A model generated the notes under the pieces. It did no database searches. It had not been told where the DNA came from and worked only from the letters and a program-made list of their open reading frames with translations. A DNA stretch of 64,000 nucleotides from Shinisaurus crocodilurus (lineage: Eukaryota > Chordata > Lepidosauria > Squamata > Shinisauridae), in contig CM037881.1 in the NCBI GenBank assembly GCA_021292165.1, positions 2,232,001-2,296,000 of the forward strand. Reading direction: 5' to 3'. Shown here one piece after another: positions 1-12,840 of the stretch. Position 1 is the first letter of the stretch. Each line of letters begins with the position of its first letter. The translations under genes were made by a program, and so were the position numbers.

Positions 1-144
1 AAGTAACAACATATAAATGGTTAAATCCTGTGCCCCATCACTTTTTCTCTCCTTTGCCATCTGCTAGGACTACCTTGTAAGCAATCCATCATCTTTAGTT
101 CAATGCTTTCCAAAGGCCATCCAAGAAGTTAGTATTGATACGGC

Positions 145-312
145 CAGGGCCGGTGCTATCATTAGGCCAACTAGGCAGCTGCCTAGGGCGCAGGGCTAAA
201 GGGGGCGCCAGAAACGCCTTGAAAAAAAATACAGCGCTCTCAAACGGGAAGCGGGGGGGGCGCTAAATATCTGATCTTGCCTAGGGCACCAAACTGCCTT
301 GCACCGGTCCTG
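145..312 (+). mobile_element. Small hAT-type MITE, ends CAGGGCCGGTGC
   Basis: Terminal inverted repeats CAGGGCCGGTGC and GCACCGGTCCTG (one mismatch after reversal) are flanked by a perfect 8-bp duplication GATACGGC at 137-144 and 313-320. An 8-bp duplication and CAGGG ends are hAT hallmarks. There is no coding capacity. A second copy lies at 43790-43923. Confidence 0.88.
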
Positions 313-2408
313 GATACGGCCTTTCAGAAGGAACTAATGCAGTCCATTGGCCATTGAGTGTCTTTCTTTTTACTAAATCCACCATCTGCTCGCCTAGTTC
401 CATACTTCTTTTCCCTTGTCTTAACTCAGAGAAGTTAAGCCTTGAGAAGTCATTTCGGGTAATCCCACCCTTCGACCAGCCCAGTGCCTCTCGCCAAAGT
501 TCATTATGTCTCTCTTTCCCTTGAAACCACATTGAACCTGCCATTAAAGGAGTAGCCTTGCTTAGTACCCGCTCACCCCGCCTGCCAACCAAAAAGACAC
601 TCTGCAGAACAGCCAAGAAGAGACGGCAGCTTTGGGAAGAAATAGATTGCAAGAACTTAAATCCCAGATGGGTAATAATAGCACCCCAGATGTACATGAG
701 GATTCCTCACTTCTGTATACCTGCTGGGAGACTGGATGTTCTTCTCTTCATTTGCCCCTAGTGAGGTTGGTTCAAATTTCCAGTGACGACTCCTTTCACC
801 ACCAGTGAAAGGGGTACTGTGCTCTACTGGACATAGTAACTGCCCAACTGTGGAATGAATGTGCAACAAAACCGCCCTGCAAGGGAAAACTTGAAAAATA
901 AAACAAACCATCAGCACCCAAAGTACAGCCGCCATCTTTACAGCTGCCGTGCATGCACTGGACTCCCAGCATCCATTGTCTCCCCCAACCAACACATCAG
1001 AGCAACTCCACAGGCCTGGGCTCGGGCCAGCGGGTTGCAGTGTTGAGAGGTTTGTTGAGGGATGGCTATCGACAGGCCCCCAGTGGAAAGACACCCCAGT
1101 GCTGAAGCCCCAAAAAAGATTCAGGCAAATGAAGTGATCAAGAGCAAAGGCCTACGCCAGAAAACTAGAATGACTAACCCAGGAAGACAGGCGGCTGAGC
1201 AAATAGGCGGAGGCACGAGAGTTCCAGACTTTATGCATGCCTTATGAATTTAATATGACATCTTTATAAAGGACTTACTATTATTGTCTTTGTTATCCCC
1301 CATTAACTTCAGCCTCTTCCTCCTGCAGTGAGAAGCTCTTCTGCCTTCAAGCGCTGACTCTGGCCAGAAGCAACCCGCTCCCCCTTGACCTCACCATTGT
1401 CTGTGATTAGCAGCACAGCTTGGCCTAGTGGTTACAGAGATAATAACACAGCTCTAAAGTTGAAGACAGGCATATATTGTTGTCAAGGTTCCGCTACTGC
1501 AGGGACCCCTTAACCTGCCTTTGGGAGATCTCTGCCTCTCCTCAAAGCCCCTCCCGTTCCAGGAGATCAAAACCTTTTACAGCTTCCAATAGCATGGGTG
1601 TAGGCTGTAGACGTGGTGAATAAGTAACTCCAACAAACCAGGGTAAACAACAGCACTTTACTTATTATATTAGGGTCTTTACTTAATAGAGTGGTTATAA
1701 TTCAAAAGCAAGTATGATAAAATAAAACAAACAAACAAACAAACAATCCAATGTTCTCTAGCTTAACTCCAGACTACCTATCTCCTATGCAGCCAGTTTC
1801 TCTTTCTCTCTCTCTCTGCTGGTTCTCTGCTGCCAGCTCTCTCTGCTTCTGCAGTCAGGCTCCCTCTGCTGCTAGCTGACCACACCCCACACATATATAG
1901 TCTTCCCAGGAATGGAAGGTTATAATCATGTGACTCTGAATAGGAGATCTAATTCTTAACTTCTATTGGGTAAACTAAAACTCTCAAACTCCCCCTTCCA
2001 TCCAAGTGTTTGGGCCTTCAGGCTTCAACTACTCGAGGGAAGTGTTTGGGCCTTCAGGCTTCAACAAACTCAAGCCTGAGTAGGCCTCAATCCTTTACAA
2101 TTGTAGAATCAGATTTTCTGTCCAGAAAGCCAATGCCTCAAGAAGCCAGCAAGCGCGTTCAGAGCACTCCTGCCCGCCGCAGTCTTTAGCCAAAGCTGTT
2201 CAGTTTTTCAACTAGGGACGGGGCAGGCAACATATACAAAGTAGCAGGATGGGTCTGGAGGCCCTTTCGCTGCATTCAGCCCAGGTGTAGCTGCTACTCT
2301 CCAGTGTTGTAATGGAGGTGGGGGTGGGGGGGTTCCGCAGGTTTGCAGCGGAAGCTGGCTCTGCAGGGTGCTCGTTGTCTGCCCCTCCCCAAATGTCACT
2401 ACCAAGAT
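313..2408. other. No gene recognised; unassigned repeat-like DNA
   Basis: Nothing coding is supported. Around 1490-2100 the base patterns look repeat-derived: a 26-bp direct repeat (AAGTGTTTGGGCCTTCAGGC followed by TTCAAC) occurs at about 2005-2030 and 2040-2065, a (CAAA)n run lies near 1727-1745 and a CT-rich tract near 1800. Confidence 0.5.
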
Positions 2409-2409
2409 A

Positions 2410-5095
2410 TAGATACAAAATTTTATTGAATCAGTCTTCAGACCATTTCAAAATACAATACAACACACAATAAAATCCTTACAGTGATTCCATATTTGCA
2501 GTATAAAATTTAAAATTTTAGAATTGCCTATGCCAGGGATCTCCTTTCTGCTTCTTTTTTTCCTTATGCAGGCAGCCTTAATGGCAAATAAGGCAACCCT
2601 CTGGGAAACAAAGTGGTTGGAAGAACCACTTAAAAGAAAAGATAGTTTATCCATCCCTGACCAATTTCTCATACGAGTTAAAAAAAGGGGGCAAGATAAT
2701 GTTCCCTGCAGCTATCATATAAGCGGCATTCAAGAAGGTAATGAGCCAGGTCTTCGATTGTTGAAGCATCACATATACATAATCTGTCAGACACAGGGAT
2801 GCCTGATAGGGATGTTCCTTGTAGGACCCTAGTGTCCGTCTGTTCAACTCTATATCTATGAAATCTATGAAAACAGAGCCGTGTGAAGGCAATGCAGAGG
2901 CACCTCTTCATGTTATGGAACAGATAGTTCTCAGTCTTAAATTGTGTTTTTGCACTGGCTAGCCATTTCACAACCCTCGAATTTGCCAAGGCAGCGATGT
3001 CTGACATCACTGCCTTCGCAGATTTTGATATTCTCGTCTTGACTACATTGCCCAAGTTCGAGCTAAGGGACGCCTAGGGCCATCAGACTAAAACCATGGT
3101 TTGGAAGCATCAATTAGGCACATGGGTCTATAATTGCAGGGTTATAGAATCATAGAATCATAGACAAGTAGAGTTGGAAGGGGCCTACAAGGCCATCGAG
3201 TCCAACCCCCTGCTCAATGCAGGAATCCAGGTCAAAGCATCTCTGACAGATGTCTGTCCAGCTGCACCTTGAATGCCTCCAGAGTGGGAGAGCCCACAAC
3301 CTCCCTAGGTAGTTGATTCCATTGTCTTATTGCTCTGACATTCAGGAAATTTTTCCTGATGTTTAGGTGGAATCTAGGTTCCTGTAACTTGAGCCCATTA
3401 TTCCGTTCCCTACTATCACCTTTTTTAATTAAGGGGATTATAATACCAAGCTTCCAGGCATCAGGAATGCACCCAGTGTTACTAATATGTGTGAACAAGC
3501 CCGCCAAAACACCCACCCACCAGTCAATATGATTGTTTTTAAAAAGTTTGGTGGGCACAGTAGGTCTTCACCAGGGGCTTTATTATTTTTTAAAGAACCA
3601 ACGAGGGACTTTATTTCCATAGGGGAAATAGGGGGCCATTTGGGAAATGAATCAGTAGACCCATACAAATTTGAGCCAGTGATGACGCTTTTCATCCTAT
3701 TTTCAAATAATTCAGCAAAATAAAGTTCCCACGATTTGGCAGAGAAGGGTATTTCCACTTGAAAATTGGTGGATCTGAGTTTAACAGCTGCTAGATTCCA
3801 GAAACGAGCAGATTTTTTGCCTCTGGCCTCTAACTCCATCTCTGACATCCTCTAGCATAGAAATCGGCGTTGTTTTGCTGCAATTAGTTTCTTGTACTTA
3901 CATCTGGAATTAAGCATGCGGACATTAGCTCCACAATCAGTGGAGGTGTGTGTTCTTCTCATTAGCATCCTCAAGTGTTTCCTCAATTCCCTGCTCTCTG
4001 CATCAAACCATCCAAAGTTAGAGTCCCTTGGGCGACTGACCTTGGATATTAGCCCCAGTTTAATAAGGTGGCAAATGGGCTGATACACAGAAAAAGCCAA
4101 ATTACCGGGGACTTCGGGATCTCGAACCAATTCACCGAGACCACTTCCCTCTGAAGAACACAAAAGGGACTTTAGATTCACAGAATCCACCTGAGTCCAT
4201 CTTAATTTTTTCTCACTTATAGTCTCTAACTTACTTGATAGAAACTTATGATAAGTTACTTATCTGCCTTAGACAGGGGTCTACAGTCCAAGGCTAAAAT
4301 TATCTATGTTGAAATAGGCTGATGATGGCTTTCTTCTCTTAGCAGTACTGTAGTCCCAGGAACTAGGGAACTACTATGACCTGAAACACAGGAATAGTCA
4401 AAAAATATGTGTATGGATATGGATGACTGGGGTCCCTAGGGCCCAGTATCTGAAGGCCAAATTTGTAGGTCAATTCCAGCAGACGACGGCTGGCTTTGTT
4501 GGCTACTAGGCTTTTATATCCTGTGATAGCCAACTGGGCAGCTCTTGCAGCTCATCCTGCAGGTCCCAACGAGTGGCAACTTGCACCGCTGACGGGCCCA
4601 ATTTGGCATTAAGGTCACCAGTCATAATAAATAAGGCATTGGGAAAGTTCATGGCTAGATCCTCCAACATGGAATCCCAGAGGAGCCAGATGTTGCTATT
4701 GTAATAGCAGGAATTAGCTGGAGGTATATAGATATTCACTAAAATTACCATAACACTTGGAGCTTGAAACTTAACTACCAAGTAGTTCGGAGGGACCGAT
4801 ATGTTCATTATCACCTCGCCTACCCATCCTAAATCTTCTTTTAACAGAGTGGAAATTCCCTCCATGGCTCTTCCTTTTTCATTTATTTTCCATTGGCAAA
4901 CCACGTTTTATAACCAGGTAAAATATGTGTGGAATTTGTAAGCCACTGTCTCTTGGAGAGTAATAACATCAAAGCTGAACAATAATTTTATCAGATCATC
5001 CTTCTGCTGACAGTTCTTCCAGCCAGCTATATTCCAGGAGAGGAGGACTGTTTGTGTGCACAAGTGGCGGAGGGTAGGCTGTCGGCGGGGCATTT
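2410..5095 (-). pseudogene. LINE remnant with endonuclease, minus strand, RT core missing
   Basis: Broken minus-strand frames read in order: an endonuclease start (LLSWNIAGW, ITLQET; 5093-4908), the rest of the endonuclease (TGDLNAK; about 4904-4506), a linker, an early RT segment (NNKAPGEDLL, IPDAWKLGIIIPLIKKGD; 3848-3420) and a C-terminal Cys/His region (CICDASTIEDLAHYLLEC; about 3055-2650). The catalytic RT centre with its YxDD box is absent, and a CR1 tail occupies the gap. This is a non-LTR retrotransposon with an APE-type endonuclease; the clade was not settled. Confidence 0.75.
3137..3418 (-). mobile_element. CR1 3' end fragment
   Basis: Minus-strand CR1 tail: the (ATTCTATG)n end reads as TAGAATCATAGAATCATAG on plus, followed by the conserved 3' UTR and the end of ORF2 ([36 protein letters not shown]). 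It lies inside the endonuclease-LINE remnant. Confidence 0.92.
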
Positions 5096-6422
5096 GAGAT
5101 AAAAGCTCTCGGCCCCCTATTTCAGGCCGATCTGACCCTGTCCGCTACAGACTTAGCAGATGTAGCACCCGCCAGGTCAGGCTGAATCAGGTTGCCTGAT
5201 TACACTGACATTCGATCTCACAGGGTGGGTGAAAACCACCACTGGATACAATGATTTATTAGTGGGCTACGCTGGCTGGGGCTGGCTGGGAGTTGTAGGC
5301 CAAAAACATCTGGGGACCCAAGGTTGGAGAACACTGCTCTAAAGTCACAAGAGGTTTACCAAGACAGTTAAAAATGATCTCATAAATTAGTTTGATGGTT
5401 GTTATTAAACAGTCGAGCTTACAGTTTTCAGCTTTCGGTTTTCCAAGGCTAACTCCGGACATCGACCTGGGAGCTGGTGAGCTTAAGTTCTGGATAACCC
5501 CTCCTTATGTCTTTGCAACCATAATTCACCACGCCAAACCAACAGCCTGGCCAGAAAAAAATATTCTGCCTAGCTCGTAAATCTTACAACAAAGGTAGCC
5601 TCCCCAAAGTACTCACTCAGACCTCCGCAGTTAGAGAAATGAGACCACGGTAAAGATAAATGGGGCGATGAGTGCTGAGAATAGCTTCTCAACGTGAATG
5701 AGGAACATACCTTTCCAGTCAGTGTCAGACTTTTGTGTCCTCTGAGTAGGCTCAGTAGGCATCCTTCTGTTTCAGGTTCCCATCCTCCTTAGTTAGTTCC
5801 CCCTCCCCAAAGATTCCTCCAGCCCACCTAGCTCTGGATAGTGCCCTCTTGGATACATAAGGATCCACTCTGAGAACAAATTTACCGTTTGCATATGGTT
5901 TTCTTTCTCAACAGCTCCCCCCACCCCACCCGGTCAGTCAGTTTTCTGCACCCACTGAGTACACTCGGTCCTTATTGGAGTATTTTGGGCTTTCCACCCC
6001 CTGCATTTTGGATTCCCCCCTTCTTTCTCCATTGATCTCTATAGGGGGAATCTTTGTTCCATCCCAGGGGGCATGTTAAAATAGCCTCTCAGTGTGGACC
6101 AGGTACTTGCCTTTCCAGTCAGTGTGATGGTGGTTCTCTCTATTCAAAGCTATTCAAAGAAGCTTCTCAACGCGAACCAGGAACATCCCTTTCCAGTCAG
6201 TGTGATGGTTCTCTCTACATGTTTGGTATATTTGTGTCTGTGCCTCCTTTTCCAGCCATCCATTCCTTTCCCCTTCCCACCCAGTTGTCTGTTTTTCTCC
6301 CCTTCTTAGTTACAGCCCCGTCCGAACTTGGAGGATTACAGGCATCCAGTTGAGGGCGGGAGGAGTGTGGCAGGCAGACAGGATATCCGCCACATTCCCT
6401 TCGCCCTCAGAACCATTTAGAT
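5096..6422. other. No gene recognised; half foldback element
   Basis: A half copy of the GTTCTCCAACCTTGGG foldback family ends near 5340 (begins about 5270). Around 5700-6230 a short segment of about 60 bp is repeated in diverged form (CTTTCCAGTCAGTGT at about 5712, 6111 and 6191). Nothing else is supported. Confidence 0.45.
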
Positions 6423-7116
6423 CAGGGGTCTTCAAACTAAGGCCCGCGGGCCACATCCGGCCCGCCTTGCCTTTTTATCCGGCCCGCTGGCCGACTGGCG
6501 GAAGCAGACTTTTTTTTAACTCTTTCGCTTCAAGCGCCGATTCTTTTAATTCTTTTCCATAATATGGAAAAATTAGTGGTGGTGTTTTACCTCTTATGTA
6601 TGAGCTGATGTAGCTAAGTCAGATTTCTAATGTTTCAAAAATGCTACTTTGGATTGAAGCAGAGTATGCTCATTTGTGTGATGGCAAAAACAAAAGTATA
6701 TTCGTGTTAGGCATGAAACAATTGTGCAACTATATATGTAAATACCACCAGCCCTGACAGGAGTATTCATTAATATTCCCTCTTCTTCCCTCCCCATTCC
6801 TTTTTCCTTGTGTGTCGTGTCTTTTTAGATTGTAAGCCTGAGGGCAGGGACTGTCTTGTTAATTGCTGTAAACCGCCCAGAGAGCTTCGGCTATTGGGCG
6901 GTATAAAAATGAAATGAAATAAATAAATAAATAAATAAAATAACTTTCCATTTAAGGGGGGGGGGGAAATCACCCCTATCAAGTAAAAAAAAAGGACCCA
7001 GTCCTTTTTTTTAACTTGATCCATTCGTTCATATTTTTTTCAAACTATAGTCCGGCCCCCCAACAGTCTGAGGGACAATGAACTGGCCCCCTCTTTAAAA
7101 AGTTTGAGGTCCCCTG
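6423..7116 (+). mobile_element. hAT-type element, ends CAGGGGTCTTCAAACT
   Basis: Ends CAGGGGTCTTCAAACT and AGTTTGAGGTCCCCTG are inverted repeats, flanked by a perfect 8-bp duplication ATTTAGAT at 6415-6422 and 7117-7124. The interior is non-coding and interrupted by an L2-type tail at about 6760-6945. Confidence 0.9.
6760..6945 (+). mobile_element. L2-type LINE 3' tail
   Basis: Contains the L2-like 3' UTR: GTAAGCCTGAGGGCAGGGAC, then the hairpin ACCGCCCAGAGAGC ... GGGCGGTATAAA, then (AATA)n. The same tail ends the L2 copy at 28996. Confidence 0.8.
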
Positions 7117-7994
7117 ATTTAGATGGCCGATTTCAGCCGTCTAAATGTTCTCCCCTCCTTGCGAGGAGGAGCAGCTGAGGCACCGCCTGGATTCCTCAGA
7201 AGCTGGCGGTGCCTTGCCCCGCCCCTCCCCACCCCTGGGAACGCGAACGCCCCCCCCATGCCAGAACTGAAGTCGGTCTTTCGGCTTGTTGACTGGCTAG
7301 AACCCTGAACCAGAGCTCTGCTTGTTACAGATCTTACTTGTAGAAAGATTGAATCCAGAGGACAAAAAGGCCACCTAGGCTAACTCTCTGGCCAATGGCA
7401 GAACCATCCATCCATCAGGCTCCCCAGATCAATTCAGACAGTCCTGTCCAAAGTGTGGCCTTTTTGTGTGACCATCTTAGGCTTCAATCCAATGCACATT
7501 TACTTAAGAATAAACTCCATTGAACTTGGTGGGGGTTTAATTCCGAGTAATTTTGGATAGGATTGTGTGTTTCTTTTCTTTGTACCTGTTCCTGCTTGAA
7601 TCCTCCTTATAAGGGGTAGACAAAATTGGACACAGTATTTTTTTGACAGCATTAACTAAACTGGATAAATTGTACTTGGTTGTTGTTGTTATTTGTGTTC
7701 TGTATTTTAACCTGAATGGGTAATTTGACCATAATAAAGATTGACTGATTGATTGACACAATTCCAGTTGTGGCCTCACCCACGCTTTGTACCGATGGTT
7801 TCTTATACCCATTTGCAATGCCTTGCTGCACACACTTCACACATTACAGCCTGAGCACAGCATCGTCATGAAGCCAAATCAGAGGGAGGGCAAGAGCAGG
7901 AAGCATCCTGGTATCTTCTGGGTAGGGAGCTACCCTTGCATGGAAGAAACGTAGCGTCCACCAGCTATGGGAAGTGCAATCGCTGCTGCAGCCA

Positions 7995-10019
7995 CACAAG
8001 TGAGAAGGATCTTGGAATTGTGGTAGATCACAAACTGAATATGAGCCAGCAATGCGATGTGACTGCAAAGAAGGCAAATGCTATTTTGGGCTGCATTAAT
8101 AGAAGTATAGCTTCCAAATCGCGGGAAGTGATAATTCCCCTTTACTCGGCACTGGTTAGGCCTCATCTTGAGTCATCATCATCATCAGGCGATCACTCGT
8201 GACCGAGTAAGATTGTCTTCCGGGATAAAGGGAGGAAATTCTAAAGAAGATTGTGTAGACTCTAGCGATGGGTCTGTAAGTGACTGTGGAGGCCAATTCT
8301 AGATTCACACAGCTTCCCACAGTGAGGACACAGGTTACCAGATAGAAGATGGTCCTGTACAGGATTCATTTGATGTGCTTTTCGCTTAGCACGTTTCTCC
8401 CTTTCACCTTGCATTCGGGCTTCTTCAAAGTCCATGGAACCTTTGTGAAAGGCCAACCTCCATTTAGATCGTTCATGGGCCAGAGCTTCCCAGTTTTCGA
8501 TGTTTATATTGCATTTTTTTAGATTAGCCTTATGAACATCTTTAAACCTCTTATATTGACCACTGATATTCCGCTTTCTATCCTTGAGTTGGGAGTAAAG
8601 TAACTGCTTTGGGAGACGGCAGTCAGGCATTCGAACAACATGACCGGTCCACTGAAGTTGGCGTTGAAGGATCATTTTTTCAATGCTAGTAGTCTTTGCT
8701 TCTTCCAGTACACTGACATTTGTTCGTCTATCTTCCCAAGTAATTCGCAGGATTTTCCGGAGGCAACGATGAAACCTTTCAAGGAGGTGGAAGTGACGTT
8801 TATAAATAGTCCATGTTTCACAGGCATACAATAAAGTTGGTAATGCAATGGCTTCATAAACCATTGGTCTTCTTACAAATATCCCGGTCCTCGAACACTC
8901 TATGTTTCATTCGAGAAAATGCGGCACTTGCGGAGCTCAAACTATGCTGGATTTCACTGTCGATGTTAGCTGTAACAGAAAGATAGCTGCCAAGATAGAG
9001 AAAATGATCGACATTTTCCAGTATTGTCCCACCAAGCTGGATAGATGGCATCACCAAAGGGTTAGCTTGCACTTGCTGATGAAGCACTTTGGGTTTTTTG
9101 ATGTTAAGTGAGAGACCAAGTTTTTCGTATGCTTCTGCAAAAGCATTTAGGATAGTTTGGAGATCATCCTCTGAATGTGCGGAGACCACATTATCATCAG
9201 CATACTGAAGTTCCACAACGGAGGTTGTAATTACCTTACTTTTTGCTTTCAGCCTGCTGAGATTAAAAAGCTTTCCATCTGTTCGATATATAATTCCCAC
9301 ACCAGTGGGAAGTTTCCCCTTGACAAGATGTAAAACCATGGCGATGAAAATGGCAAATAATGTTGGGGGCGATAACACATCCCTGTTTAACACCTGATCC
9401 CACTTTAAATGGAGCACCATGAGAGCCGTTGTTGTCCAAAACCGTTGCCGTCATGTTGTCATGGAGAAGTCGCAAGATATTCACAAATTTATTGGGGCAT
9501 CCAATTTTCATAAGGATAGTTCTGGGCACCACACTTTCAGAAGGACGTAGACAAACTGGAGAGGGTTCAGAGGAGGGCAACAAAGATGATAAAGGGACTG
9601 GAAACAAGGCCCTATGAGGAGAGACTGAAAGAACTGGGCATGTTTAGCCTTCAGAAGAGGAGACTGAGGGGAGATATGATCGCACTCTTCCAATACTTGA
9701 AAGGATGTCACACAGAGGAGGGCCAGGATCTCTTCTCGATCATCCCAGTTTGCAGGACACGGAATAATGGGCTCAAGTTACAGGAACCCAGATTCCACCA
9801 GAACATCAGGAAAAAATTCCTGACTGTCAGAGCAATAAGACAATGGAACCAACTACCTAGGGAGGTCGTGGGCTCTCCCACTCTGGACTGGAGGCATTCA
9901 AGGTGCAGCTGGACAGCCATCTGTCGGGGATGTGTTGACCTGGATTCCTGCATTGAGCAGGGGGTTGGACTCGATGGCCTTGTAGGCCCCTTCCAACTCT
10001 ACTTTTCTATGATTCTATG
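7995..10019 (+). mobile_element. CR1 LINE fragment interrupted by another LINE
   Basis: CR1 ORF2 codons ([20 protein letters not shown]) run to 8173. CR1 resumes at 9518 ([20 protein letters not shown]) and runs to the (ATTCTATG) tail at 10019. The two halves align with the uninterrupted copy at 59.3-60.9 kb, and 8174-9517 is foreign. Frameshifts make it inactive. Confidence 0.9.
8174..9517 (-). pseudogene. LINE ORF2 fragment with C-terminal zinc finger, inserted in CR1
   Basis: Minus-strand frames contain RT motifs (GVKQGCVIAP; VELQYADDNVV with the YADD catalytic box), the LPTLLYACETWTIYKRH region, QLQWTGHVVRMPDCRLPKQL and a terminal CPHCGKLC ... HSHLQTH zinc finger. The 3' end is (TGATGA)n. 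Two related copies lie at 23.9 and 42.4 kb. The LINE clade was not resolved. Confidence 0.85.
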
Positions 10020-12225
10020 CAGCCAGGGGCACACAAACAGGCCACAGCTGCGAAAAGGACAAGCTGAAGATGGCTGTTTATTCAAGAGCGCCATACAAAA
10101 CTAGAAATAGCATTAGTGAGACTGGACCAATGGCAAATGTCTTCAGCCACCCCCCTTTATCTGAAAGCTATACAAGAGTTGTTGCTTGATTGGACAGAAT
10201 CTCTTACAGGCCTGGATCCTTTGAAAATTGTTTATTGGTGAATTTTAGCTCACTAGAGATGCCAGCAATGTTTTCCTGAACCAGACACAGAAACAAACCT
10301 TGGGAACTCATGAAGCTTGTCTCAAAACAAGAGGTGAGCTTTGCAAGCCCCAAAATTCAGATTTTGATCAGAGCTGTAGAATAATTCCTGACTCTTCAAC
10401 CCAACCCAAGGAGAGCTTCCCCTTGTCTAGTTATGACAGTTATGAAGGCTGCATTATTTCCAGTAACAACTGCTAAAAATCAACTCATTTTCTGAAACAA
10501 ATGTAGTCTTATTTCAGAAGAAGCTTTTATCATGATTTTGCCTCAGGTATTTGGTGACAATGTGCTATTTTGGATGTGCAATTTGAACATTCTGCTGCTT
10601 CTAAAACAATGATTAAAACAGTAAGTATTAAATTCTGTTGACACTAGTAAGATGCTTTAGGGCTACGCTTCCAGATTCATTATGCTATATTTCTTCTCTG
10701 CTCACAAGTTTGGGCTCACCTGGAATAGTTTATAGATGTAGCAAATCATCAACAACAAAACATTGGGCCAATCCCGTCACAGTTTAGAAGCCCTACTTTC
10801 TAACCTTTCCCCACCACACTTGAGGATTTCCCCATTTAAAAAAACCTCAAAGTTCACACTAAGACCTTATAAGGAGAGAGGGGGAACAATAAGATTGGGT
10901 TCGCACGACACGGCATGGATAACGAACTACAGTTGGCTGTCTGTCATACCAACCTGGATTCGCTTCCTGCAGGGTGGCTTGTTTGTGGGCAACAAGCCAC
11001 CTGCCAGCCCATGGCTCATTCCAGGGGTTGTTGTACCCACGGACCCGGGCAACCGACCCCCATCGTGGGCCCAGGGAAGTGGGGAGCCGTTCGGCAAGGC
11101 GAGGGAGCTGCTTGCTGTGCTTGGCTGGGCCGCCACCAGTGACAGTTGCTCCACCAAATCCCCAAGTGGCACTTTGGAGCGGCTGTCACTGCTTCGGTCT
11201 CCCCTACGCCGACTGCCAACCCCTTGTGGTCACTGTGTGGCTTGCCCCCCCCCCCGTTTAGCCCGCTTTTTTCTTCATCAGAGATTGCTTTTTGCAATCT
11301 CCAAAGTGACACCCAGTGACAGCCCCTTCAAAGTGCCGAAGCAGCACACTGGAGTGGCTGTCATTGGTTCGCCACCCATTTTTTCTTCTTTTTTTTGCAG
11401 CCAAGATTTGGGTTAAAAAATTTTGTTATTCAGGGGTGGGGTCAGTAGTTCACAGTTGTACAAGTGTGCAACTCTGACTATCCAAAATCCGCAGCCTCGC
11501 CTCATCAGTGCCCTGGATGATGATGTCTCCTGTCAAAGTACAGGAGGCACCATCCATGGACATTGACAAAGCGAGGCTACAGATAGGTTAATTTGTTGCT
11601 TTGCTTCTCATTTGACAGCTGTCAAACAGCGAGCTGTCAAGTGAGAAGCAAAGCCGCAAGAGGATCTTTGCTGACATGTACATCACCCCCTTCCCAGCAA
11701 GATCCTCTAGGTTTTTGTTTGTTTGTTTGTAATTGACTGTTCTCAGTGTCCTCCACTTTTTCCACCCTTTCCCAAGACTCTAGGTGTTCGGGAAAGTGGG
11801 AAAGTGTTCCATTTACAGGAGCATGGAGTTTTGATAGCTGTCAAACTCAGGCTTCTTTTTAAAACAGTGGCTTTGACAGGGCTAATCAGAGTTTTTTTTG
11901 ACCGGGACATATCGCTCCTTCCCTCCTTATCGCGCCCCCCCCATTAGCCTTGGTTAAAAGAAGTTTCCATTTGTGCCCACAGAATACTTCTTTAAAGCCC
12001 AATGGCTGTGTAGGTGGTGATCAGCAGCTACACGGGGAAGGGTGAAAACTCCCTGTGAATGCAACTCCCTTTCACATCCCCCCACACAGCAATTACGGTA
12101 GGTTTGAAAAAAGCCTCCCCTTGGCCGCAGGGGGAGGCTTTTTTGAAGCCTAATTGCTGTCCACAGGGTGGTTCTGGGAGATGGGGGAAGATGTCTTTGC
12201 AGCTGCGAAGGGAAGGGATACCCCT
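10020..12225. other. No gene recognised; DNA-repeat-like stretch
   Basis: Open frames at 10763-11416 have no recognisable domains. Around 12095-12155 an imperfect inverted repeat (AAAAAAGCCTCCCC with its complement about 25 bp on) suggests non-autonomous element DNA. GTTTGCTTCTCA-like segments at 11600-11650 are also inverted. No host exon is supported. Confidence 0.4.
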
Positions 12226-12840
12226 GTGTGGCGTAACCCCACAATTCAGTTCCCTGGCGTATGTCTGCGTTAGTATGTTCAGCGTGTCTAGAATGTTGAA
12301 CAGAGGAGTGGGTGTGGTTTGTGATGTCTTGGAAAGGGCGGAGGAGTATATAAGGGGTGTCTGAGTGATGGTCGGAGTCGGTTAGGTTTTATGTCCGTGA
12401 GTTGAGTTATGGGAGTGTTAAGAGAGTTTTAGGTGGTTGGAGTTAGTGTGATATGGGAGAGTGTTTGTAGTGTGTGGGGAGAGTTGGGAGTTTGGGAGTT
12501 AGGTTAGTTACAAAGTGTTGGGTGTAGGCAGGTTTATTTTCTGGAACTAAGATCTTGAGAATTAAAATAAACTTATTTTTATTTTGTTAACTACCAAAAA
12601 TCCTACGTGTCAGCTTGGCGTTATTAACCTGCTTTACTTTTAAATCTACACACACACACACACCTTTGTACCCACAGCACCACAAATTTAAGCTAGATCC
12701 TTAATAACCAGCATTAATCTTTTCCCTCATTAGTAGGGGAAAGGTTTCATTTGACCCTCCTCCCCTCAGGTTTTCAAGTGCGGATGCTTGGCCTGAGAAG
12801 GGTTTATGCGCCTGGGTCCTAAAGTGAAAAGGGCCGTGTC
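12226..12840 (+). repeat. LTR-like repeat, copy A
   Basis: Starts TGTGGCGTAACCCCACAA, has a TATA box in GGAGTATATAAGG (about 12345) and AATAAA near 12567, and ends near CCGTGTC. A complementary copy fills 48655-49266. The promoter plus poly(A) layout suggests a solo LTR. No internal retroviral-type genes are seen. Confidence 0.55.
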
